A stretch of DNA of 64,000 nt, from positions 4,216,001-4,280,000 of the forward strand of contig JAUCEF010000017.1 of assembly GCA_033558025.1 (NCBI GenBank), read 5' to 3'. The notes below the pieces were generated by a model. That model searched no databases, was not told where the DNA came from, and worked only from the letters and a program-made list of their open reading frames with translations. This stretch comes from Phytophthora sp. 'mugwort' (Eukaryota > Oomycota > Peronosporomycetes > Peronosporales > Peronosporaceae). A program made the translations under genes and the position numbers. Shown piece after piece: positions 34,888 through 45,652 of the stretch (positions are counted from its first letter, which is position 1; each line of letters opens with the position of its first letter).

Positions 34888-35990
34888 TATCCCCAGAAGA
34901 CACTCGAACCTGTCGAAGAAGTCTCGCCAAACCTTCAACCCCGACAGCAACCAAGGACTGACAAGGAAGACGCCATGGATGCGTCGTCCCAAGAACAAGC
35001 TTCTCGGGCTCTACCAATGGGACCTGGAGTGTCCAACCCGTCTCCTCCATCGGCGGAAGCTGCCCCATCGCACGCGACATCGATGCCAGATAACGTCGCG
35101 GCGCAGTTTATGCAGATAATAGCTCTGCAGTAACAGGCGAAGCAAGCCCAGCAGCAGCAGTTCCAGGCTTTCCGACAACAGCAAGCCAACTTCCAGCGTG
35201 AGATGTGCGAACAGCAGGCTCGCCCCACGGGCCAAAACCACAAGGAAGACCCGCCAAAAATTGACGGATGGGCCGAGGAAGACCTCGAGCTTTGGATCTT
35301 AGCGATCGAAGAGCACCTGAACGCGTACTCGCGCGAGCGGGACAGCAGCGACTCGCGATTGTAGACATGGTGGTACCATTTTGGGGGCCAGATGCTATGT
35401 CCTGGCACCGAGAATTCAAAAACATCCTCGGAAAATAAACACAATCCACGGACGTGGTACCTGTTCAAACAACGGATCCGACTCAGATTTCGAGACATTG
35501 ACTTCGAGCTCAAGTTGCGTACCAAGCTTCATGACCTGCAAGCTAGTGGCACGCAGCAGAAGTACACGTCCAAGTTCATGATCCTGATGTCCCAATCAGC
35601 AAATGAACTTCGCGAGATCATCGAGCGTTGGTTCTACGAACTGCACCTGTGCGTGGACACCTCCAGCCACATATCGCAAAATATCCCAACTACTCTGCAG
35701 GAGACAATTAAGCACTTGCAGCATTTTGAAGACGCACAAAAGCCAGCTCGGTCTGGGTTCCGTCCGCATCAGAATAAGAATCGCGGCGGTGCGACTACCA
35801 AACAATTTCAACGTCAAGTGCAGCCAAGTCCCAGACGAACAAGGGACGAGGCAAACCGACGCTATCGACGCCCAAAACTTCTGGGTTTGTCCCAATATGC
35901 CACACGTATGGTGAAAGGGGCACATCTCGCCTAACTGTCCAACAAAGAGGGATGTCGGTGGGCAACAAAAAAACTAGGATCCTCGGTGGG
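34888..35990 (+). pseudogene. gag remnant
   Basis: The start reads as a Pro/Ala/Gln-rich leader, broken by a TAG near 35131 and further stops. The capsid-like part is best at 35392-35934 (helical, with Y-L-F-K-Q-R-I-R-L and W-F-Y-E-L-H-L). A decayed zinc-knuckle follows, with W-V-C at about 35886 and G-H-I-S-P-N-C-P after an in-frame TGA near 35911. It is non-functional as a single protein. Confidence 0.6.
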
Positions 35991-36055
35991 TTGGCTCCCC
36001 ACCGAAAAGGACGCTGCGATATCTAACCGTACGGTCACTAGCGTCCCAGCCACGT

Positions 36056-36360
36056 GTGAGTCCGCGAAATATGAACTGCGAAGTCGCCAGCTTCAACTAT
36101 AGCACCGACAATGCAATGATCGTGCCCTCACGCACCAAAATGTATGGTTACTTGGATCAGCACGGCCTTCTGAATGACCGTCTTGTTTCCACCTTTATTG
36201 ATTGTGGTGCGTCCTTCAACGGCATTTCGCCACAACTCCAGTCTCGACTGAAATTACCCATTCGCGATTACGCGAAACCACTTATCCTACGACTCGCAGC
36301 GGAAAACCTATTGCAATCCCTCGCCACGTCGTGACTTTTGACTTTTACCTCAATAGTGTT
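36056..36360 (+). pseudogene. Aspartic protease remnant of the retroelement
   Basis: The frame contains F-I-D-C-G-A-S-F-N-G-I-S, matching the D-S/T-G-A active site of retroelement proteases with Cys in place of Ser/Thr. The frame is lost soon after 36334. It lies between gag and reverse transcriptase as expected. Confidence 0.6.
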
Positions 36361-37459
36361 CCGCATACATTTCGCAGGCTTTCGTCTTAGATGTACCGGA
36401 AGGTAAGGACATACTTCTGGGTATGCCTTAGTGAGTCGAGGCCAACCTTGACATCGACTGTCAGTTCAAGACTATACGTCCCAGATCTCTATCTGCAGCT
36501 GGATTCACGTTTTAGCCTTGCATTCGGGCTGCCCCGGCTACTATTGTCGGATGCAAGTGCACTCGTTCTCGACGCGTGTAGCCTGCGTCGAAATAAGACG
36601 CGGCACTACAGTTATACTTTCAAAACGGCCACCATGGCGACGAAGGACTGACTCGGTTACTCCGGCCCATGGGACTCAAGAAACTTTTACACGCCAGTGA
36701 TATCGAATTTTGTTTCTTTATCAACCCCGGCGATAACTCCAGCAAGCCGACCAGCATGGAAAACCTGAAGAAATCACCGGCCTACGATCTCATCACACGC
36801 TTGGACGAGGAATATCCACCGGACGGGATAAGATTACTCGATTTGCAATTTTTCCTCAGCGTAGTCAGTCGAGGACGAGTGTCATGGCTCTCAAATCCAC
36901 AAAAATGGAGGAGTCGACAGGAATCGTATTGCCCTGTCTAACCCTAAAACCTTTCCCTGTAGGGCTTAACCCTATAGGGCCGAGCAAGGCGTGACCATGC
37001 TTGGTCCTGGGTTTAAGCCCGAGTGCACCGCACACGGATCTTAAACCGCAGGCGTTGTTCGGCTTGCAAAGCGAGTGGGTTTTTCGCCCCTCCTGTATGG
37101 CCTAACCCTAGCAGTTGGATAAAAGGACAAACAGCTAATTTGGTACCGGAGAAGCTTCATTTTAATACCGGGCATACCGGATTTCCTACATTTTGGTACC
37201 GATATGCGGTGGATATATCCATACCCTCACACGCTTCCGTGACAAGGTTTTCAGATCCCACCTGCCCGTCGTCCCACCGACTCCCCAGGATGGAGTGGAC
37301 GCTAGCATCGAGTTGACGGATGACACGCTAATTCGTCGCAAACAGTTTCCGCTCTCCGCTGCATAAAGGCGGCTATTCGCTTATGGATCGCGGAAATGCG
37401 ATCGGCCAAGATTATTCGATAATCATCCTCTCCATATTATTTCGCATCATGCACGGTTT

Positions 37460-38535
37460 TCGCGGATTGAACATCAAGATCCGGGTTCGATCCCGAGGGA
37501 GGACGAGATTTCCACGCGATGGCGCTTGGTCGTCTCTTTTCCGCCATGTATCTGCTGTCGGGGTTCTTCCAAGTGAAGCTGCGCGACGATTCGGTTCCGT
37601 ATACAGCATTTTCAACGCCGGACGGTCCCTTCGAGTACCTGGTAACCCCAATGGGAGCGGCTAGCAGCCCGTCTGCTTCAATCGGTTGGTGCAATCGATA
37701 TTGGCGGACCAGCATGAGTTCTGTCAGACATACTTTGATGACCTGTTTGCTTTCACCCCCAGTGATTCCGTAACAGATCATCTCGCTGCGCTCGAACAGT
37801 CTTACTTCGATGGAGCAACAACAACTTTATATCAAGATCGAGAAATGCACATTTTGTGCGACTGAAATCCCGTGCTTTGGTGACTATATCGGCAGCGCTG
37901 GCGTACGCATGGACCGTGGCAAGGTGGAAGTGATTAAGAAGTGGCCTATACCCCACAACAAGCAGGAGCTTCAATCCTTTATGGGTACCTGCGTCTACGT
38001 ACTGAAGTTTTGTGAGGGCTTCTCTGAGCTGATTGCACCGCTGACCGGATTGACAAAAGGAAAGACCCCATCACCTTCGTCCAGGTCGAATTAACTGTTT
38101 TCAAGACTCCTCAAAGCGAAATTGCCTTCACCACCAGTACTCGTTCCTCCAGACTTCTCTCATCCATTCCACGTCAGCATGACCGCCTCGGATTCTGCGG
38201 TTTGCAGCTATCTTTTTCCAACGCAACAATGACGGGTGCGAACAAGTGAATTTGGCGGTCGAAATCTTTCAGCGGCAGAGCTTGCCTGCCCGAATCGCGA
38301 AAAGGAATTACCGACAGCACTACTCGCAATGCGTATGTGGAAAGTATACCTCATTGACCGCCCATTCTTCATCAACACGGGCCACCATACCATCGCAGGC
38401 ATCCTTCAACAGCATACATGCTCTCAACGCCTGGTACGATGGCTAAACGAGCTTGCGCTATTACAGCCAATGTTCAAGTGGATAGCCGGTTCTTCGAATG
38501 TTGTCGCTGACACTGTGTCAACAAACCCCGATTAG
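37460..38535 (+). pseudogene. Reverse transcriptase and RNase H remnant
   Basis: RT blocks are recognisable in changing frames: F-S-A-M-Y-L-L-S-G-F-F-Q-V, then Y-T-A-F-S-T-P-D-G and V-T-P-M-G, then the catalytic Y-F-D-D near 37733, which is reached only by a frame change. A thumb/connection region follows (G-D-Y-I-G-S-A-G-V-R-M-D). RNase H-like sequence runs at about 38100-38535 (F-F-I-N-T-G-H-H-T-I). Several frameshifts and stops inactivate it. Confidence 0.75.
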
Positions 38536-38574
38536 AACGATGGGACTAGCCGTTTCATTAGTCTTTCAGCTCTG

Positions 38575-39606
38575 GTGCGCTCGCTGACGGCACCGGAAGC
38601 CGCGGAAGGGGGTCCGTTATTCGCTCAATCCACACACGAAAACCCGGACATTGCAGCCGAGTGCCGACGCCTTTACCCGCCAGATCGACAATTTGGTCCC
38701 ATTTTGCGTGCTCTGGGAGACCGTTTGCGTGCTCTGGGAGACCATTCCACTCCCACTTTGCAGCAGCATCGTCGGTTTGAACTCATTGATGGATTGCTAT
38801 ATTCCGCCTTCGACCAGGTGCGCCAGCTCGCTTGTGCATCTCAACCAGCGCCGAGCCTCGAAATGCCGTCCTACATGAAGAACGCAACGTACCCAGACGT
38901 GGTCACCCCGAGCAAGCAAGACACAGTTATCGTCTCGTCCAAATATTACTTGCCTGGCATGATCCACACCGTGCGCGAATACGTCGAGTCTTGTGAGCTT
39001 TGCCAGCGCAACAAGTACGTACTGGGAAAACCACTTGGACATCTACACCCACTTGAGATTCCAGATCAACGATGGAGCGACATTAGCATGGACTTCGTGA
39101 CGAAACTTCCTCGTACATCAAGCGGATTCGACGCCATTATGGTCGTGGTTGATCGCCTGACCAAACATGGACACTTCCTGCCGACGAAAACAATTGCGAG
39201 CACGAAAGACACCGCCATACTCTTTCGTGACTTTTACCAACGCCTTCATGAGCTTCCGAAGTCAATTGTGTCCGATCGCGACACAAAATTCACAGCGCGG
39301 CTGTGGCGAGATCTCATGGAGCTACAAGGACCTATCAAACTCAGCAGCGCCATTAAACCGCCTACGGATGGACAGTCAGACGTGACCAACAAGGTTCTCG
39401 TAGAACATGTCCGACATTTCATTAACCCTAACCAGACCGACTGGGACGGACTACCCCCGCTTGCTGAACTCACCTACAACGCGAGGGTTATTCTCATCTA
39501 TCGGCATGCCACCGTTCATGGCCGACATGGCCTACCAACCGCGGTCTGTCTCGGATTGTGCACTCTTGCCACCGCGCCAGCGGACACTTGCCGCATCTTT
39601 CCTTGA
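38575..39606 (+). pseudogene. Integrase remnant
   Basis: This is the longest open part of the element, 343 codons. A zinc-binding region (H-T-V...C-E-L-C-Q-R-N) is followed by the catalytic core: S-M-D-F-V-T-K-L-P, then V-S-D-R-D-T-K-F-T, then P-T-D-G-Q-S-D. In Ty3/gypsy integrases the third catalytic residue is Glu in the T-E position after D-G-Q; here it reads Asp. The frame breaks after 39480 (loss of the family match), so the C-terminus is shifted. Confidence 0.8.
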
Positions 39607-39939
39607 ACACCAGCAAAGCGTCTTGTCTCAAACCACTGACGCAGTCGCCGCCGCTCAGTTTTCTAGGCATATCACGACAAGAACCGACCCCGCAAGACTT
39701 CCCATGGGCGACGACGTGCTGCTCAGCACCACAATCTGAACCTCAGTCACCTTGGCACTAACAGCACCCGCAAGTTCTCAGCACGATTTATTGGACCGTA
39801 CCGAATCATCGGAACCACTAGACCAGACCGCTACAAGCTCTCCCTCCCACAAGGCCCGCGTTTTTATACAGAGTTTCACATCTCGCTACTGTGTCCATAC
39901 GTGAGCGACAAGTCCGATGGTAGGACCAATCGGTTTCAG

Positions 39940-40150
39940 AACATGCTTACTGCTGACGGTTCCGAAGGTTATCTCGTCGCTAAAATCATCGGCCACCGCT
40001 GAAACGCGTGGGCTGCGCCACTATTTCGTCCGATGGCAAGATTCTTCAATATCACCATCGTGGGAGCCCCTTGCCAACCTTGGCCAAGGCCTCGGTCTGG
40101 TTCGCCGCTACCTCGACACTATACCAACAACGTGGGCTACCGCCCGTCTA
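39940..40150 (+). pseudogene. Chromodomain remnant at the end of pol
   Basis: Pieces in two frames read Y-L-V-A-K-I-I-G-H-R and then R-H-Y-F-V-R-W-Q-D-S followed by S-W-E-P-L-A-N-L. This is the Y-L-V-K-W...T-W-E-P-x-x-x-L pattern of a chromodomain. It places the element among the chromoviruses. A stop separates the two pieces. Confidence 0.65.
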
Positions 40151-40160
40151 TGAAAGGAAC

Positions 40161-40406
40161 TGTGACGATGAAGCATCGTCGCATCTCAACGAAACTAACT
40201 CCAGGCCAAGCGTGCGAAACCAACCTGAAAAATACTTAAGCTGAAGGCCGACGTCCATTAGGCAACGGACGATTCATTCTCCCCTGTATCCCTACGTAAC
40301 GGATCAGTTTTTATTTTGCACTACTTCCCTTTTAATTGAAGTCAGTCTTTCATTTTCCCAAGTCCTCCGCATCCAAATCCGACAGTTTTTCACAGAACGC
40401 GTGACA
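40161..40406 (+). repeat. 3' long terminal repeat
   Basis: This 246-bp copy matches the 5' LTR with many point differences and a few small indels. It begins TGTGACGATG and ends CGTGACA. The purine run just before it may be the remnant polypurine tract. Confidence 0.9.
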
Positions 40407-40411
40407 TTTGG
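40407..40411. repeat. Target-site duplication, right copy (TTTGG)
   Basis: It is identical to 34557-34561. Joining the flanks at this site would give the empty locus (GCGGCATTTGGCGTAGC). Confidence 0.85.
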
Positions 40412-41373
40412 CGTAGCATCTTTCGGGCAGCTTCAATAATGTGCTGCTCACACTCCGGTCGTTTCATCCCACGACACAATACTGCCCTAATTACTGCTGT
40501 CACTCGTTCACCTGCGACAACGCCCTCACTGACACTTAGAAAAAAAAAGCAAGGCCACAAAACCCGCCTGCGTCGTCAGATCGGTTGCTAAGGCATCTCC
40601 CCAGTACTTTGGACCATTGCACTCGCTTCAGGGATCCGATGAGCTTGCCCATTGGTAAGCAGCCCCCTCTCGTCTTTAGTAGCTGTATCATGATTGAATC
40701 GTTTCTCATGCACAAACTCTGAACCGGTTGAATCCAAACAACTCGCTCGGTCTAAGTGTTCCACTCGATCCAGCATCTGGAGCGCAAGAGCGCTGGTATT
40801 GCCCAATAGAAATGTCGAAGCTGGCACAGCGTACGACGGCTGCATGGGTCATATGTCTGCATTACGATGTTGCTCACTTTTTTACACTGTCTGTTGTCGT
40901 GTAGCATGCATGTGTGGCCGTGAAAGTTCACCACTACCCACCGGATCACATTTAATGTGAATCCTCATTCAACTTCAGTATACATCACTTCTACACCAAT
41001 TATGTTGTGCCACGCCATGAAAGATCTTGCTAACAAGAATAGAACATTCCGAGAATCCATTTTTACCGGCTATAGGAATATACAACCTTTATTCATGAAA
41101 TAACGGTATCTGTTTCTTAGCTGCATTTACCATTTTCCACAGTATATCGACTTCGATACTGCGCCGCTGCTTTGCCTCTCGCCCCCATTGACCAACCAGC
41201 TCCAAACGCACCACGCTCTCTTAGTCGGCTTGTTCTTGCCGCCGCAGTGCGTCTTCCACGTCGATTAAAACCCAGGGAGTTGGCTCGCTGCGTAGCTCGG
41301 CGAGTGTAGATCCGACCACAGCCTTTGGCCGCTCTCGTCCACCTCGTGAACGATTCTGGACCTCGTGGCCAAC
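40412..41373. other. Intergenic region between LTR element and RBBP6-like gene
   Basis: No coding or RNA gene is supported. Frames of 60-90 codons on both strands lack domains. The right end should hold the promoter and leader of the RBBP6-like gene. Confidence 0.4.
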
Positions 41374-44300
41374 ATGTCAATCCACTTTAAGTTCAAGTCG
41401 GCCAAGGAGTTCGACACGGTGACATTCCCAGGGGCCGTGATCCGCGTGTTGGACCTGAAGAAAGCCATCGTGGACAAGAAGAAGCTGGCCAAAGGTCTGG
41501 ACTTCGACCTGGTAATAACGGACGCGCAGAACGGCAAGGTCTACGATGACGAGAACACGCAGCTGCCCCGGAACACGAGTGTGACCGTGAAGCGCATCCC
41601 CAGCCAGCAACCAGGCAGCGGCCTGCTGGCCAGAATGAAACAGGAGGCGGCCGTAGCAGCCGCCGCGGCGGCCGCAGCGGCCATCCACGCATCGCCTCCC
41701 GTGGCCCCCATGGCTGGGCCGTCCCCCGTGATGCCGATCGGGGCCTCCCCCACACAGCCGTACGTGGCCACTAGGATTTATTCATCTAGTTTATTTTATA
41801 GTAGAGAGGAGAGGTTAATGGCTGACGTTACTGCTGGTATTCGGTACTGGTGTCGTTTTGTTGTTGTTGTTCTCTTTTGGATGACACAGGATGACCACAC
41901 TTTCTTTAAATACTGAAGATTTAGCTGCAGGAGCGCAGACGATGGAGGACGAGCTGGCTGCTTTGCAGTCCATTCACGAACAAGCAGAAGATATGCGTGG
42001 ATCGAGACTGGGCAATAAGACATGGACGGCGTCCAGCGGCAGCAACGCCAATCATGTGATGAACTACTACTCAGCTAATGGGCCAGGTGGAGAAGCAGGT
42101 GGACGAGGTGGTGGCGCCGGTGGCCGAGGCTTTGGCCGCGGTGGCCGCGGTGGAGAATTTGGAGGACGAGGAGGAATGACGAGTGGAAGAGGTGGAGGCC
42201 ATGGCGCCGGCCCAGGAGGCCCCGCCGGGCCGAACCTTTTGGGCAACCCGCCACCCAACTATGTGTGCTACCGATGCGGCACACCCGGACACTATATTCA
42301 GAATTGCCCCACGAACGGGGATCCGGAATTTGATCAACACCGTGTGAAAAAGAAAACTGGCATTCCGAAGTCTTTTATGAAGGCCGTGAGTGATCCGAGC
42401 GAGATCCCCGTAGGCGCGGGCAAAACGGTAGTGAACGCGCCGTGGGGCGGGCTAGCTGTGATAGAACCGCAGAATAAAAACTTCTCTAAATTAATGGCCC
42501 GGTCAGGCGGCTCGGCCACCTTGGATCAATTCATCTCGAATCCACCCGAGCACTTGGCATGTCCCCTTTGCAGACGGCTCATGAGTGACGCTGTGCTCAT
42601 CCCGTGCTGCCAAGAGGTAAGAAGTTGTCTCAAGTTCTTGTTGCCTGTGTCGAAGAAGTTGTTTTGAAATGACTAACTGGAAGTTTTTTTCTTTATGGTA
42701 TTCGCTTGGCAGTCGGCGTGCGACGAATGTCTACGAAGCGCACTGATCGAACGCAAGCTTACGTGTCCCCTTTGCAACGTGAGCAATATGTCACCAGAGA
42801 AGCTGCTGCCGAATAAGGTACTTCGGACTTCTGTGGACGAATTTCTGCGGCGTGCGCGTACAGAGCAGCAAGAGCGCGAGCAGTTAGTCAAGGAAGCCGA
42901 GGAGAAGGCACTGGCCAAGCAGAAGGCGGCAGAATTAGCTGCGAGTTCATCGGCACGTCGCTCTGGCGACAGCGCCGATGCCACTTTGGAGATCAAGAAG
43001 GGCAAGAAAGGTGGTGGTGAGGAAGATGAAGAGGACGAGTTTGGCGGTGACATTTTCGGTGATAACGACGAAAACGAAGATGGTTCTTCTCCACAGAAGT
43101 CCACTACGCTAGCGTCGGCGTCTCCTCTACAGCCTACGCAACAACCTCCACTTCCTAAGGGCGACCGAGATGTAGCAAAAGCAGACGAAGCTACGGGTGC
43201 TCCTTCCCGGAAGGCAAGCGATGCGTCATCTGGTGGTGGTGGCCAAGCAACTGACAGCACAGAGAAAACCTCACCCAGCTTAGGACCACAAGGACCGCCT
43301 TCCGGAAACGGCCAGGGTCTTCCTGGGCACCAAATGGCGTGGGGGCATGACGGCCCTCGTGGCCCGCCAATGGGATTTAATGGTCCCCCTGGTCCATGGT
43401 TTGATGGGCCTCCCCGAGGCCAACCTGGCCCATGGTTTGATGGCCCTCCTGGACCTTGGTTCGACGGTCCATTCCCTGGTCCTGGTGGACGTGGCAGCAT
43501 GAAGGGCGGTCGTGGTGGTGGCCGAGGCCGTGGCGGCCGTGGAATGCCTCCTCCGGGCTACTTCGGCGGGCCCGGCCCAGATTACTTTGGCCCACCGCCC
43601 GGACACCCAGACTACTTTGGCCCACCCCCGCCGTGGTTCGATGGAGGGATGCCGCCATTCGGAGGACGAGGAGGCGCTGGTGATCGCTGGATTGAAGGTG
43701 GAGACCGAGGACCACCGCGTGGACGAGGAGATGACCGGCGACGCGACCGCTCTGCCTCTCGTGATAGAGATCGCTCGCGTACACGAGACCGCTCTACTGG
43801 TCGCGATGGGAAAAGCGATCGCGATCGTCGTGGCGGTGATGGAAAAGATTCTCGTGGCTCGCGCAATGGCGACCGTGAACGAGTACGCAGTAAACGTAGT
43901 CGGAGTCGAAGTCGCAGCCACAAGCCGACACACGAAAGACCGCGCAGCCGTAGCAACTCGCGCGCTAGGCAAGACAAAAAGACTCGTGAACACGCTAGTT
44001 CCTCACGGGCTTCATCGTCGCGCCGATCACGCAGTACAAGCCGCGGCCGTCATCACCGTGTGCACAAGAACGGCAGTAGCCGCGACGATGTCAAATCAAA
44101 CAAGGACTCAAACAAGGACTCGAACAAGGACTCGAACAAGGACTTAAGCAAGGACCCGAGCAAGGACTCGAGCAAGGACTCGAGCAAAAACTCAAGCAAG
44201 GACTTAAACAAGGACTCGAACAAGGATTTAAGCAAGGACTCGAGCAAGGACTCGAGCAAGGACTCGAGCAAGGACTCGAGCAAGGACTCGAAAGCTTCTA

Positions 44301-45448
44301 GTGAGAAAGACAAAAAGCCCAAAGAAGAACAGAAGAAACAAGAAAGCACGGTTAAGGACGTCAAGCTGGATCAAGTTGCTGCGCCTGCCATTGATCTTGA
44401 CTTTTTGGCTGAACCGATGGATGAGGACATGCCAAGTGAGAATGAGACCCCTTCAACTCCAGCAAAGTCGGACCGTAAGAAGCGCGATGAAAGCATGACA
44501 GGCAAAAAGAATTCTAAGGAGGAGGACAAGAAGAGTACTCGTAACGGTGATGATACTCGTGAAAAGAAAGAAGACAGTCGCAATGGCACTCGATCCTCTT
44601 CTCGTAGGCCTGATGGATCCCCCAGCCGCTCCAGCCGGGGGCGTGACCGTGACCGCGACCGCGAGCGTGAGCGCGACCGCGAGCGTGAGCGCGACCGCGG
44701 TTCGACATCAGAGAAGAGAGGAGCGTCTTCATCTCGTAGTCGCCGTAATCGCTCACGTTCGCGATCGGTCTCTCGTCGTGGGTCATCGCGAGAATCATCT
44801 CGTCGACGTGTGGAGGATAATGGTTCTTCATCGCGTGCTAAGGATCGCAGTAGCGGCGGAGACCGAGACCGCGACCGTGAACGAGGTAATCGCGGTCGTG
44901 ATCGGGATCGGGATCGTGTCCAGGACCGGGAGCGTGATCGCGCACGAGACAAGGACAAACCTCGTGATCGCGCACGGGACAAAGACAAACCTTATGATCG
45001 CGAGAAGACCCACGAGCGAGAGCGCGATCGACCTCGTGACCGCAAAGAACGCGAAGGAAAACGCGGCCGTGATGCTGCAGACGAAGAAATTGTCGCGGGT
45101 GGCGACCGGAAGCGACGTCGCAGTGCTGAAAAGGAGCGTGAGCGTCGTGGCGAGAAAGACGCAGCTGGCGGCACTAGTGGACGCATAGTTACGGCAACGT
45201 CCGGTTCCTCTCGTGGTTCACGCGGTGGCCGCAACCGCCGTCGTGGTGGTGGCGGTAATGGCGGTAATGGAGGTGGAGGTGGCGATGATGATAAACGACG
45301 TATCGAAGTGCAGGGCGAAGCCAAAAGTGGTGGCAATGAACGTAAGAGACCATCTCGCAAGAAAAGCGACGATCGTGGGGGCAAAGGATCCGGTGAACCT
45401 GCGACCAAGAAGCGATCTGTGCTGGACCGACTTGGTCCCAAGCTTTAA
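41374..45448 (+). CDS. RBBP6: RBBP6-type E3 ubiquitin ligase (DWNN, CCHC, RING)
   Basis: Three exons are inferred: 41374-41759, 41890-42616 and 42713-45448 (introns 130 and 96 bp), about 1282 residues. Residues 1-78 form the DWNN ubiquitin-like domain (S-I-H-F-K-F-K-S...F-D-L-V-I-T-D-A). After a Gly/Arg-rich linker comes a CCHC knuckle (C-Y-R-C-G-T-P-G-H-Y-I-Q-N-C, ~255-268). The RING at ~351-391 is split by intron 2 (C-P-L-C...I-P-C-C-Q-E, then S-A-C-D-E-C...C-P-L-C). The long tail is first Gly/Pro-rich, then has K-D-S repeats and RS/RD/RE-rich stretches. RBBP6/Mpe1 proteins work in mRNA 3'-end processing and ubiquitylation in the nucleus; the RS-like tail fits that role. The start is the first ATG, matching the family N-terminus. 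Confidence 0.9.
44098..44289 (+). repeat. Coding 12-bp minisatellite (N/S-K-D-S/L units)
   Basis: About sixteen tandem 12-base units (consensus RRCAAGGACTCG) encode N-K-D-S or S-K-D-S, with a few S-K-D-P, S-K-N-S and x-K-D-L variants, inside the RBBP6-like tail. Unit length is a multiple of three, so copy-number changes keep the frame. The last five units are nearly identical, suggesting recent expansion. Confidence 0.9.
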
Positions 45449-45652
45449 ATGTCAAGAGAAGGTCGTGGCTTTTACGGTTTGCCAACGATTTCAGTTGGTT
45501 CTGGAACTTGTGGTGGAAGGCGCTGAATGAGCGAAATTCTGAACAAAGCAGTCTGGTTTGTATTGTATTTGCAGCAACATCAATACATACCACAAATGCT
45601 AAACACTTCTGTTGTTTTCGTTGCTAATACTTCCTAGACACGATCTAATAGT

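Larger units (their letters stand above)
34562..40406 (+). mobile_element. Ty3/gypsy chromovirus-type LTR retrotransposon, decayed
   Basis: The element is complete in outline: 5' LTR, gag, protease, reverse transcriptase, RNase H, integrase, chromodomain and 3' LTR in the Ty3/gypsy order on the plus strand. It is flanked by the target duplication TTTGG. Every coding section has stops or frame changes, so it cannot act alone. By eye the LTRs differ at roughly one base in eight to ten, pointing to an old insertion. No convincing tRNA primer-binding site follows the 5' LTR; a short purine run (GAAAGGAA) precedes the 3' LTR. Length is about 5.8 kb. Confidence 0.9.

Noticed and set aside
35108..35525. 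Minus-strand frames inside the LTR element (113 and 196 codons)
   Set aside because: They oppose the gag remnant and show no retroelement or host domain.
42067..42340. Pro/Arg-rich minus-strand frames opposite the RBBP6 Gly-rich linker
   Set aside because: They are mirror frames of the Gly/Arg-rich coding repeat and have no independent support.
43280..43993. 237-codon minus-strand frame
   Set aside because: Low-complexity Ala/Thr/Arg shadow of the Gly/Pro/RS-rich RBBP6 coding region.
44371..45441. Long Ser/Arg-rich minus-strand frames opposite the RBBP6 tail
   Set aside because: Antisense shadows of the RD/RE-rich repeats; no start or splice context.
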